DNA from: Ardenticatenia bacterium
GTDB taxonomy: Bacteria > Chloroflexota > Anaerolineae > Promineifilales > Promineifilaceae
Length of the DNA stretch: 6,002 nt
Direction: 5' to 3'
Assembly: GCA_014237545.1 (NCBI GenBank)
Contig: JAACJX010000055.1
Location: forward strand, 1 to 6,002
Under the pieces are notes generated by a model that was given only the letters and a program-made list of their open reading frames with translations, was not told where the DNA came from and ran no database searches. The first letter of the stretch is position 1. Each line of letters opens with the position of its first letter. This document shows, in pieces, positions 1-5,919 of the stretch. Both the position numbers and the translations under genes were made by a program.

Positions 1-1
1 C

Positions 2-112
2 CAGAACGCCGTCTACAAGCTCGTTTTCGATGCCCGCCAGCGCCTTCGCCGGCGGATGGCCGAGGACAACCTGACCCCGGAGGACATCCTCGCCTCTTTC
101 GCTGAGGGGTAG
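2..112 (+). CDS. C-terminal end of an ECF-family RNA polymerase sigma factor (partial)
   Basis: An open frame enters from the left edge and stops at TAG 110-112, giving the last 36 residues of a protein. The segment QNAVYKLVFDARQRLRRRM resembles the end of sigma region 4.2 in ECF sigma factors, where an 'N-A-V-Y-K-L-hydrophobic-x-D-A-R-x-x-L-R' helix binds the -35 element. The tail NLTPEDILASF is a common ending in such proteins. The protein would direct RNA polymerase to a specific promoter set in the cytoplasm. The next gene, 43 bp downstream, encodes a small protein with a zinc-binding anti-sigma motif, which fits a sigma/anti-sigma pair. Region 2 and most of region 4 lie outside the window, so the ECF subgroup cannot be named. 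Another helix-turn-helix regulator is possible but less likely. Confidence 0.72.
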   Translation, partial: QNAVYKLVFDARQRLRRRMAEDNLTPEDILASFAEG

Positions 113-155
113 ACGCTGCGCATCGTAAGAAAGACAGACCTGGCTTCGTCAAAGT

Positions 156-494
156 ATGAGAATGTCTAATCTGATCGAAAAGCTTCGGGAGCTGAGGAGC
201 CGCACTGAAGAGAGCGCGGCGGCGAAGGCCAATTTGCCCCTCGACGAGCGGGGGGTTGAGCGGCTCATGCACTTGTTGTGTGAAACGCGCGATGATGAGT
301 TGTCGTGCGAAGAGGTGTTCAGCTGCCTGGATGAGTACGTCGAGTGCCTGGAATCCCATCAGGAATTCGGCGCCAGGAAACAACTGGTCGAACACCACTT
401 GAATTTATGCGCCGATTGCCGCGACGAGCTGGATGCGCTGATTCACGCTCTGGAAGATGCTGATGCCGCTGAACGGGGTGCGGCCGCGTCGTAA
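156..494 (+). CDS. Small soluble protein with zinc-binding anti-sigma (ZAS/zf-HC2-like) motif
   Basis: This 112-residue protein has a charged, probably helical N-terminus (about residues 1-45) followed by a cysteine-rich part. Cys51 and Cys57 lie in LSCEEVFSCLDEYVE, and 24 residues after Cys57 comes His81-x3-Cys85-x2-Cys88 (HLNLCADC). The Cys...HxxxCxxC layout is the signature of zinc-binding anti-sigma domains, which hold ECF sigma factors inactive in the cytoplasm. No transmembrane helix is visible, so this would be a soluble form. The preceding gene is an ECF-like sigma factor, making that its likely partner and the two genes a likely operon. ATG 156 and ATG 162 are both possible starts and neither has a good Shine-Dalgarno sequence. 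Extra cysteines (42, 64) could allow redox sensing, but that is inference. The tail after residue 100 is Ala/Asp/Glu-rich and low in complexity. Confidence 0.7.
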   Translation: MRMSNLIEKLRELRSRTEESAAAKANLPLDERGVERLMHLLCETRDDELSCEEVFSCLDEYVECLESHQEFGARKQLVEHHLNLCADCRDELDALIHALEDADAAERGAAAS

Positions 495-561
495 CTCTTT
501 CCTCCGCCACAACTCCTCAGTATACTTTTCTTAGCGAGCAGCCATCCTCTGTTTGCCGGTC

Positions 562-592
562 GGTAGTCGCCACGGCAACTGCCTTCCTTTTT
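562..592 (+). terminator. Probable intrinsic terminator after the sigma/anti-sigma genes
   Basis: Bases 562-583 can fold into a hairpin. GGTAGT (562-567) pairs with ACTGCC (578-583) through one T-G wobble. After a C/A mismatch, GCC (569-571) faces GGC (574-576), with the tip probably opening to a 4-nt loop. The stem is followed at once by TTCCTTTTT (584-592). The placement suits a terminator separating the regulatory genes from the DUF427-glk-pgl operon. The folding was done by hand and no energy was computed. If the operon promoter lies upstream of 562, this could instead act as a leader attenuator. Confidence 0.45.
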
Positions 593-602
593 CACAACTT
601 GC

Positions 603-608
603 AAGGAG
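603..608 (+). promoter_or_regulatory. Shine-Dalgarno site of the DUF427 gene
   Basis: AAGGAG lies 10 nt before ATG 619. It is the best ribosome binding site in the window and decides the start of the next gene: an in-frame ATG at 553 would add 22 residues unlike the family, and its start would lie just before the predicted terminator hairpin. No convincing promoter could be placed between the terminator and this site. Confidence 0.7.
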
Positions 609-618
609 CAGCGATTGC

Positions 619-900
619 ATGAAAGCGATCTGGAACGGCCTTGTCCTGGCCGAAAGCGACCACACAGAGTTGGTAGAGGGCAACCACTACTTTCCACCTG
701 AGACCCTCAACCGCGACTGTTTCCGCCAGAGTGACCGCCATACGACCTGCCCCTGGAAGGGCGTGGCCAGCTACTACGATATCACCGACGGGCGAGAAAC
801 GGTCCGGAACGCGGCCTGGTACTATCCCGATCCCAAGCCGGCCGCGGCCAATATTCGGGATCACGTGGCATTCTATGGTATGGTCAAAATCGAGAAGTGA
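619..900 (+). CDS. DUF427 domain protein
   Basis: This 93-residue protein matches the DUF427 family (also named NTP_transf_9 in Pfam) along its whole length. Visible landmarks are YFPPETLNRDCF (residues 24-35), S38, the TTCPWKG box (42-48), ASYY (50-53) and the C-terminal block AWYYPDPKPAAANIRDHVAFY (66-86). The full-length match at the usual size of roughly 90-95 residues supports the start at ATG 619, backed by AAGGAG at 603-608. The family is a small compact fold with no established biochemical role that I can name, and the 'nucleotidyltransferase' label should not be read as a demonstrated activity. The glucokinase gene starts 3 bp after this stop, so the two are almost certainly co-transcribed, hinting at a role linked to sugar phosphate metabolism. 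No signal peptide or membrane segment is seen, so it is probably cytoplasmic. Confidence 0.88.
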   Translation: MKAIWNGLVLAESDHTELVEGNHYFPPETLNRDCFRQSDRHTTCPWKGVASYYDITDGRETVRNAAWYYPDPKPAAANIRDHVAFYGMVKIEK

Positions 901-903
901 TCT

Positions 904-1905
904 ATGTTACTAGCAGGCGACATCGGCGGCACAAAGACAGTCCTGGCGCTCTTTGACGTGGATGAAACGGCGAATACCATCACTCGCCACCCCCTCGTAG
1001 AGCGCACCTTTCCCAGCCAGCAATATCAATCGCTGGAACTCATCATCGAGGAATTTCTGCGCGAGGTCGAGCGCGGCGTCTCTGCCGGTAGCTTCGGCGT
1101 GGCCGGGCCGGTGGTCGGCCATCGCGCCCAGGTGACCAACCTGCCGTGGGTCATCGATGCCGCCAGCATGGGCGAGCGCTTTGGTTTCAACATCCACCTG
1201 TTGAACGATCTGGAGGCGCTGGCCACGGCCGTGCCGTTTCTGGAGGGGACTGACCTGATCACCCTCAGCGAGGGCCACCCCGTGGAGCGCGGCGCGATCG
1301 GCGTCATCGCCCCCGGTACGGGCCTGGGCGAGGGCTTCCTGGTATGGAACCGCGAGGCGGGGCGGTATGAGTCTTACCCGTCGGAGGGCGGCCATTGCGC
1401 GTTTGGGCCGACGACCCCCTTGCAACTGGAGATGCTTAACTACTGGCTGCCGCGCATGGGCCACGTTAGCTACGAGCGCGTCTGTTCCGGCATCGGCATC
1501 CCCAACATCTACACCTTCCTGCGCGAGACGGGCCGGCATCCCGAGCCGGACTGGCTGCGCGACCAGCTGGATGACGCCACCGACCCGACGCCGGTGATTG
1601 TCCGGGCGGCCGTGGCCGGCGAGGCCGAGATCTGCGCGGCCACGCTGGAACTCTTCATGGAGATTCTGGGCGACCAGGCCGGCAACCTGGCGCTGACCGT
1701 GCTGGCAACCGGCGGCATCTACCTCGGCGGAGGCATCCCCGGCCGCATCCTGCCGCAACTGCAAAAAGGGCCGTTCATGAAGTTCTTCCAGGATAAGGGC
1801 CGGTTTAGCGAGATGATGAGCCGCATCCCGGTGCATATCATCTATAACCCGAAGGCCGCGCTCTATGGCACGGCCTACGACGCGCTGGCACTGATCAATG
1901 ATTGA
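904..1905 (+). CDS. glk: Glucokinase, E. coli Glk type
   Basis: The enzyme phosphorylates D-glucose to glucose-6-phosphate with ATP in the cytoplasm, the entry step to glycolysis and the pentose phosphate pathway. The 333-residue protein carries the ASKHA-fold landmarks of the Glk family (PF02685): the phosphate-1 loop DIGGTKT (residues 6-12), LLNDLEALATAVP (99-111) with the probable catalytic base Asp102, the phosphate-2 loop APGTGLGEG (136-144), the sugar-binding SEGGH (160-164), Glu191 in YERVCSGIGI, and the adenosine-binding ATGGIYLGGGI (268-278). It is slightly longer than E. coli Glk (321 residues). It lacks the Cys-rich zinc motif of ROK-type kinases, so the bacterial Glk class is clear. 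ATG 904 lies 3 bp after the DUF427 stop, with a weak GAGAAG (892-897) upstream. Its 3' end overlaps the lactonase gene by 8 bp, which implies translational coupling. Confidence 0.95.
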   Translation: MLLAGDIGGTKTVLALFDVDETANTITRHPLVERTFPSQQYQSLELIIEEFLREVERGVSAGSFGVAGPVVGHRAQVTNLPWVIDAASMGERFGFNIHLLNDLEALATAVPFLEGTDLITLSEGHPVERGAIGVIAPGTGLGEGFLVWNREAGRYESYPSEGGHCAFGPTTPLQLEMLNYWLPRMGHVSYERVCSGIGIPNIYTFLRETGRHPEPDWLRDQLDDATDPTPVIVRAAVAGEAEICAATLELFMEILGDQAGNLALTVLATGGIYLGGGIPGRILPQLQKGPFMKFFQDKGRFSEMMSRIPVHIIYNPKAALYGTAYDALALIND

Positions 1906-2665
1906 GCCGTCCTACGTCGTTCTCGACGACCTGACCTACGAACCATTCGAATATTTCACCGCGAGCCTGATAGCTATCGTCGCCGAAAAGGGGATCGCCA
2001 GCTTTGTCCTGTCCGGGGGCGGCACGCCGCTTGACCTTTACCGGAGGTTGGGCCGGTCGACCATCGCCAAGAACGTGCCGTGGGACAAGATCCACTTCTT
2101 TTGGGGTGACGAGCGCCTCGTGCCGCCGGATGACCCCGGTAGCAATTACGCCGCCTCCAGAAAGGCCCTGCTGGAACCGCGGGCCATACCGGAGCAGAAT
2201 ATCCACCGTATCAAGGGGGAGCTGCCGCCCCATGAAGCCGCGGCCGATTACGCCGCCCGGTTAAGCGCGTGGGCGGCCGAACACGACCCCGGCGCGCCGC
2301 ACCCGTGGCCGCGCTTTGATCTGGTGTTGTTGGGGTTGGGTGAAGACGGCCATACGGCCTCCCTCTTCCCCGGCTCGCCGGTGGAGGTGGATACCCCGGT
2401 GATCGCCGTCACGGCCGATTACCAGGGCCGCCCGGCCGGTCGGGTGACGTTGACGCCGCCGGCGTTCAATGACGCGCACCTTGTGGTTTTTCTCGTTGCC
2501 GGCGCGAACAAGGCCGACGCCGTGCACGGCACTTTCTACGTTGGCGATCCTGTTCGCTATCCGGCGCAGCGCATCCGGTACGTGGATGAGGAGGATCCGA
2601 TGTGGTTCCTGGACAAAGGCGCGGCCCGACGGTTGGATTGGCGCGGGAACAGACCCCCTCGTTAA
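1898..2665 (+). CDS. pgl: 6-phosphogluconolactonase (Pgl/DevB family)
   Basis: The enzyme hydrolyses 6-phospho-D-glucono-1,5-lactone to 6-phosphogluconate, the second step of the oxidative pentose phosphate pathway. The 255-residue protein shows the family landmarks in order: LSGGGTPLDLY (38-48, phosphate-binding loop), FFWGDERLVPPDDPGSNY (67-84), FDLVLLGLGEDGHTASLFPGS (140-160, with the catalytic-region Asp150 and His152), RVTLTPPAFNDAHLVVFLVAG (182-202) and a C-terminal helix after YVDEEDPMWFLDKGAA. The length is normal for the DevB type, and it is unrelated to the beta-propeller YbhE lactonases. ATG 1898 lies inside the end of glk (overlap 1898-1905) and has no separate ribosome binding site, so translation probably depends on glk. 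Pairing with glucokinase makes biochemical sense, since Glk supplies the substrate of the preceding dehydrogenase. The stop overlaps the stop of the opposing VanZ gene. Confidence 0.95.
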   Translation: MIEPSYVVLDDLTYEPFEYFTASLIAIVAEKGIASFVLSGGGTPLDLYRRLGRSTIAKNVPWDKIHFFWGDERLVPPDDPGSNYAASRKALLEPRAIPEQNIHRIKGELPPHEAAADYAARLSAWAAEHDPGAPHPWPRFDLVLLGLGEDGHTASLFPGSPVEVDTPVIAVTADYQGRPAGRVTLTPPAFNDAHLVVFLVAGANKADAVHGTFYVGDPVRYPAQRIRYVDEEDPMWFLDKGAARRLDWRGNRPPR

Positions 2666-3954
2666 CTCTGGCTATCCCTGTTCCTCAACCGGTGACCGAG
2701 CTGCAACCCGCCGAAGACCGCGACCGCCAGCCCGATCACGACTCCCCAATAGGCATAATCGTAGCGATGGGGATTGCCCGCCATCGTCACCGCCCAGCGA
2801 TTCTCTGTGGCGAAGCCGGGAAAGAAGGCCAGTCCCGGCGCGTACGACAGGGCGTAGGACTCCCCATCTACCCGCACGCGCAGCATCGGCGCGTCGTATT
2901 GCACGGTGATATCGCGCGGCCGCCCGTCAACAAAGACCCCCGGGACGAGCACTTCCGGCTTCTGGCCGTTTTCGCCGCCGGCCGGCGTGCGCAGGCGAAT
3001 GATTAGCGCGTCCCGCTCCTGACCCAGCGTAATGTTCCGCTGCTCGGCGTCGGCCGATACAGATACAATCCGCGCCGGGCCGCGTTGCGCCGGGTCGGCT
3101 GAACTGACGAGCGCCTGAATGGCAAAAGCATTGAAACGTCGAGCAACGTCTGAGAAGCCGCTATAGCTCTCTTCGGTGGCCAGCCATTCGCCCTGCCCGA
3201 TATTGACGCCCGCCCCGGCCTGTGCTGTGGCCGGCCCTTCGCGCCACCGCTGCGCCGGGGCAGCGGTGGCGTTGGTATCCGCGAAAGGCGCTTCGCCGGT
3301 GAAGTCATAACGAGCGGTGAAGCCCGGCGTATCGCGCAAGCCAGCGGCCAGTTGCAGCACCTCGACTCGACCGCTCCATTGTCGCCTGCCGACAGCTTCG
3401 TTGCCGACGACAAGCGGGAAAGTCGTATCCCAGTTGTCCAAGCGGGCGCTATGGTTAAGGTAGGCGGTCAACAGCGCCGCTCCAAGCACGTAGAGACCCA
3501 GGCCGATGAGTAGGTTGCGGCGTGTGGCATAGCGGCCGAGGGCATTGCCGAACCCCATCTCCCACGCTCGAAACAGCCCGTAGCCCGCCAGCGCCCCCAG
3601 CCCGTTGGCAATTACATCGGCCGCCGACGGCACGCGCTCTGGCAACCAGAGTTGCGCCGCTTCCAGAGCGACCGATAAGGTTAGGCTGATGAGCAAGACC
3701 CGGCCGGCACTCAGTTCTTGACGGCCGTTTGCTCGCCTCGCCCGCCAGCCCGCCAGGCCGAAGCCCAAGGGCACAAACAGCAGAACATTGATCGGCACGT
3801 CACGGATTGAGAGCGGCTGCCAGGTAACGCGCTCGAGAGGAATACGCCCCTCCCAGGCGAAATCACACCAGGCCAGCCGGGAAAGAATGATCCCCGCCAG
3901 CGCCAGCAGGCAGACGAGCACGACCCAGCGGCCGGGTTTTCGAACGGCGATCAC
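2662..3954 (-). CDS. VanZ family membrane protein with C-terminal LamG-like domain
   Basis: This 430-residue protein starts with a VanZ domain (about residues 10-165). Hydrophobic helices lie near 10-29, 53-71, 84-103, 112-130 and 147-166. The conserved VanZ features are PINVLLFVPLGFGLAGW (54-70) and the stretch at 94-124 with SVALEAAQLWLPERVPSAAD followed by VIANGLGALAG. Residues about 170-385 are soluble and look like a LamG/concanavalin-type sandwich: WDTTFPLVVGNEAVG, then FAIQALVSSADPAQRGPARIVSVS and ITVQYDAPMLRVRVDGE. A last membrane helix lies near 400-419. The soluble part is probably extracytoplasmic and may bind a glycan, but this is inference. VanZ is named after a teicoplanin-resistance accessory protein whose exact role is unclear, so resistance should not be assumed. 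The start is GTG, six codons after the in-frame TAA of rfbG, with no visible Shine-Dalgarno. The next usable start (GTG for Val12) would cut the first helix. Confidence 0.82.
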   Translation of the reverse strand: MIAVRKPGRWVVLVCLLALAGIILSRLAWCDFAWEGRIPLERVTWQPLSIRDVPINVLLFVPLGFGLAGWRARRANGRQELSAGRVLLISLTLSVALEAAQLWLPERVPSAADVIANGLGALAGYGLFRAWEMGFGNALGRYATRRNLLIGLGLYVLGAALLTAYLNHSARLDNWDTTFPLVVGNEAVGRRQWSGRVEVLQLAAGLRDTPGFTARYDFTGEAPFADTNATAAPAQRWREGPATAQAGAGVNIGQGEWLATEESYSGFSDVARRFNAFAIQALVSSADPAQRGPARIVSVSADAEQRNITLGQERDALIIRLRTPAGGENGQKPEVLVPGVFVDGRPRDITVQYDAPMLRVRVDGESYALSYAPGLAFFPGFATENRWAVTMAGNPHRYDYAYWGVVIGLAVAVFGGLQLGHRLRNRDSQS

Positions 3955-3972
3955 GGTATTGGATTGGGGGAA

Positions 3973-5082
3973 TTAACCGGATGCCCAGTCGAGTCCCAAC
4001 TCGCGGGCGCGGTCGGTGTACTTCAGGATGTGGCGGCGTGTGACGGCGTGCATGTCCTCGCCGGCCTGGAACGCCTTGAACCAGTCGGTTATTTCACCCA
4101 GCGCGTCGACCCACGTATAGACCGGCCGCCAGTTCAGGCGGTGGGCCGCCTTGTCCCAGCTCAGCCGCAGCAGACCAGTCTCGACCTCGGCATAGCCCGG
4201 CCGTGTGTGGACCCACGAGCCGCTGCCCCACAGCTCGACCAGCTTCTCGGCCAGCGCCTGCGCCGGCACGCCCTTCTGCTCCAGCGGGCCAAAGTTCCAC
4301 GCCTCGCCGCAGGCCGGGCCGTTTTCCAGCAACTGCGCCCCCAGCCACAGATAGCCGCTGAGCGGCTCCAGCACGTGCTGCCACGGCCGCACGCTGAGCG
4401 GATTGCGTACGCCGATGGGCCGGCCGTCCATTAGCGCCTTCATGCAGTCGGGCACCAGCCGGTAGTCGGCGAAGTCGCCACCGCCGATGACGTTGCCGGC
4501 CCGCGTCGAGGCGATGGCCACGTGGTGGGAGTGACCGTACGTCTCTGGCGCGAAGTAGGTGCTGCGATAGGCGGCGATGGCCAGCTCGGCCATGGCTTTG
4601 CTGGCGCTGTAGGGATCGTGGCCGCCGAGCTGGTCCGTCTCGCGATAGCCCCACAGCCACTCCTGATTCTCGTAGACCTTGTCGGTGGTGATGCTGACCA
4701 GGGCGCGAACGCTATCACTGTGCCGGATCGCCTCCAGTACGTTGACGGTGCCGCCGGCGTTGGTGTCGATGGTCAGCTTCGGCAGCTCGACCGAGCGCAG
4801 GACGATGGGTTGGGCGGCCAGGTGGAAGATGATCTCCGGCCGGTGGGCGGCAATGGTCTCCAGCAGGTGGTCGTAGTCGCGGATGTCGCCGCGCACGTCC
4901 GTGACGCGCTCGGCCAGATTTGAGGCCGCGAAGTTGCTCGGCCGTGTCGGCGGCTCGGGGTGGCTGTAGCCGACAACCTTCGCGCCGAGTTCGAGCAGCC
5001 AGGTCGTGAGCCAGGAGCCTTTAAAGCCGGTGTGGCCGGTGATTAGAACGGTTTTGCCTGTGTAAGTGTTGTTGAAGGTCAT
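3973..5082 (-). CDS. rfbG: CDP-glucose 4,6-dehydratase
   Basis: This 369-residue extended short-chain dehydrogenase converts CDP-D-glucose to CDP-4-keto-6-deoxy-D-glucose using bound NAD+. It is the committed step toward CDP-linked 3,6-dideoxyhexoses and related deoxysugars of surface polysaccharides. Visible features are the nucleotide-binding GHTGFKG (16-22), GDIRD (65-69), FHLAAQPIVLRSV (86-98), the catalytic segment SITTDKVYEN (130-139), YSASK (Tyr158, Lys162), STRAGNVIGGGDFADYRLVPD (192-212) and VRPWQHVLEPLSGYL (231-245). Lys after Thr-Asp in TTDK, where dTDP-glucose dehydratases have Glu, is characteristic of the CDP-glucose enzyme, as is the GHTGFKG loop. The length is normal for the family. 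ATG 5082 has only a weak GAAG close upstream. An insertion sequence ends 18 bp upstream, so the original promoter or partner gene has been moved away. The VanZ gene follows after 18 nt. Confidence 0.93.
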   Translation of the reverse strand: MTFNNTYTGKTVLITGHTGFKGSWLTTWLLELGAKVVGYSHPEPPTRPSNFAASNLAERVTDVRGDIRDYDHLLETIAAHRPEIIFHLAAQPIVLRSVELPKLTIDTNAGGTVNVLEAIRHSDSVRALVSITTDKVYENQEWLWGYRETDQLGGHDPYSASKAMAELAIAAYRSTYFAPETYGHSHHVAIASTRAGNVIGGGDFADYRLVPDCMKALMDGRPIGVRNPLSVRPWQHVLEPLSGYLWLGAQLLENGPACGEAWNFGPLEQKGVPAQALAEKLVELWGSGSWVHTRPGYAEVETGLLRLSWDKAAHRLNWRPVYTWVDALGEITDWFKAFQAGEDMHAVTRRHILKYTDRARELGLDWASG

Positions 5083-5100
5083 CTTCAGTATCCAATATTA

Positions 5101-5116
5101 GGTTCTGTTGACATTT
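5101..5116 (+). repeat. Left terminal inverted repeat of the IS
   Basis: GGTTCTGTTGACATTT is the exact reverse complement of 5911-5926. The preceding TA (5099-5100) matches the TA after the right repeat. The transposase stop codon (TAA on the - strand, 5117-5115) runs into this repeat. Confidence 0.93.
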
Positions 5117-5606
5117 AGCGTAGCCAAATAAGCGATGAAGCAAAAAATAGGAAGCCTATGTAGCGGCTCGCCAGCTTATCGAACCGGGAAAAGACACGAC
5201 GGAAATGCTTAATCTTGTTGATAAAACACTCGATCAAATGGCGTTCCCGATACAACCAGCGGTCGTACGGCCGTTCAGCCTTGTCGCCCTTGGCTCTTTG
5301 ATGAGGTGGAATGACCGGTTCCATCTCTTGTTCGACCACCCAGTCGTAGAAATCCTGGGCGGCATAGCCCCGGTCGGCAATCAGGCGGTCAAAAGCGAAT
5401 CCGTCCACCAACTCAACTGCCTGACCGATGTCCGATGCCTGTCCGGCTGTCAGTCGCAGACGCAAGGGATTGCCCAACCCGTCGACCGTGACATGAATCT
5501 TGGTTGTGAATCCACCACGACTACGTCCCAAGGCTTGCGCCTCCTGTCCGCCGCTTTTTTTGGGCGCCAGCGGCGCAGGGATGAGCGCGGACAACTGTGC
5601 TGTCAA
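5115..5606 (-). CDS. IS5-family transposase, C-terminal catalytic frame (OrfB)
   Basis: This frame supplies the rest of the DDE catalytic domain. Blocks seen are GRSRGGFTTKIHVTVDGLGNP (27-47), FDRLIADRGYAAQDF (72-86), where Asp78 is the second catalytic acid, and LYRERHLIECFINKIKHFRR (118-137). The last block contains the exact Y-x2-R-x3-E-x6-K signature of IS4/IS5-type transposases (Tyr119, Arg122, Glu126 as third acid, Lys133). The nominal start at 5606 is a TTG overlapping the IDST segment of OrfA and is probably not used. The functional product is most likely OrfA joined to this frame at the A7 run, which needs a net +1 change (for example one A fewer in the transcript). The joined protein would be about 270 residues, normal for the group. 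The stop is at 5117-5115. Confidence 0.88.
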   Translation of the reverse strand: MTAQLSALIPAPLAPKKSGGQEAQALGRSRGGFTTKIHVTVDGLGNPLRLRLTAGQASDIGQAVELVDGFAFDRLIADRGYAAQDFYDWVVEQEMEPVIPPHQRAKGDKAERPYDRWLYRERHLIECFINKIKHFRRVFSRFDKLASRYIGFLFFASSLIWLR

Positions 5607-5886
5607 TCATCCCCTGTTCCATATCTGGGTCGCCGGCAAAGTGTTGCAGCATCCGTTCCCAGACGCCCTGGTCGCACCAACGGGCAAAACGCTTGTAGAC
5701 GGTGTTCCATCGTCCATATTCAGCCGGCAAGAGCCGCCATTGCGAACCGCTGCGGGTTATCCACAGCACGCCTTCCACAAACCGGCGGCATTCTCCTTCA
5801 TCCTTGCCGATGTAGGCATTCGGGTCGCCGCGCAAGAAATCCCGTATCTTTGTCCATTGGCTATCCTGAAGTCTCACTCTTGTCAT
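5521..5886 (-). CDS. IS5-family transposase, N-terminal frame (OrfA)
   Basis: This 121-residue frame encodes the N-terminal DUF4096-like DNA-binding part of an IS402/IS427-type transposase. Typical blocks are LQDSQWTKIRDFL (6-18), FVEGVLWITRSGSQWRLLP (36-54), WNTVYKRFARWCDQGVWERML (60-80) and MIDSTVVRAH (93-102). Asp95 in the last block is the first catalytic acid of the DDE triad. The frame ends after a junk tail at TAG 5523-5521. A run of seven A (- strand, 5561-5555) lies near its end, and the rest of the catalytic domain continues in the other frame. It is probably made both as a short protein and, through slippage, as the front of the full transposase. The start is ATG 5886, without a clear Shine-Dalgarno. 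Confidence 0.88.
   Translation of the reverse strand: MTRVRLQDSQWTKIRDFLRGDPNAYIGKDEGECRRFVEGVLWITRSGSQWRLLPAEYGRWNTVYKRFARWCDQGVWERMLQHFAGDPDMEQGMIDSTVVRAHPCAAGAQKKRRTGGASLGT
5555..5561 (-). other. A7 slippage site joining transposase frames
   Basis: On the - strand the sequence reads GCGCCCAAAAAAAGCGGCGG. OrfA reads GCC CAA AAA AAG CGG, and OrfB reads CCC AAA AAA AGC GGC. The second frame lies +1 from the first, which equals losing one A or gaining two. Homopolymer A runs favour polymerase or ribosome slippage, and many IS5-family elements use such sites. A sequencing error in the homopolymer is the main alternative. Confidence 0.6.
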
Positions 5887-5892
5887 GAGACA

Positions 5893-5919
5893 AGTTTATC
5901 GCTTTTGTTAAAATGTCAA
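5893..5919 (-). promoter_or_regulatory. Possible transposase promoter partly inside the right IS end
   Basis: On the - strand a perfect TTGACA (5919-5914) is followed 15 bp later by TAAACT (5898-5893), a 4-of-6 match to a -10 box. The transposase ATG comes a few bases later (5886). A -35 box inside a terminal repeat is common in insertion sequences. The 15-bp spacer is shorter than ideal and the transcript would be nearly leaderless, so this is tentative. Confidence 0.3.

Noticed and set aside
553..618. N-terminal extension of the DUF427 protein from ATG 553
   Set aside because: The 22 extra residues do not fit the family, the start lies just before the predicted terminator stem, and the good AAGGAG lies just before ATG 619.
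910..1836. Long open frame of 308 codons on the - strand opposite glk
   Set aside because: It is a shadow of the glucokinase frame in GC-rich DNA. It has no recognisable motifs and is low-complexity (His/Arg/Ala/Gly/Gln-rich), and glk is certain.
2662..3954. Glycopeptide resistance gene based on the VanZ name
   Set aside because: No vanH/A/X or other resistance genes are present. VanZ-family domains are widespread in bacteria without such resistance.
3964..4923. Open frames of 156 and 133 codons on the + strand opposite rfbG
   Set aside because: They are antisense shadows of a well-conserved dehydratase gene and carry no family features.
3957..5097. TATTGGAT at 3957-3964 and its reverse complement at 5090-5097, flanking rfbG
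   Set aside because: An 8-bp inverted match over 1.1 kb is expected by chance. It has no further extension, so it is not treated as a mobile cassette boundary.
5205..5888. 227-codon open frame on the + strand inside the IS
   Set aside because: It lies opposite the transposase, whose DDE and YREK motifs are clear. The antisense frame has no domain signature.
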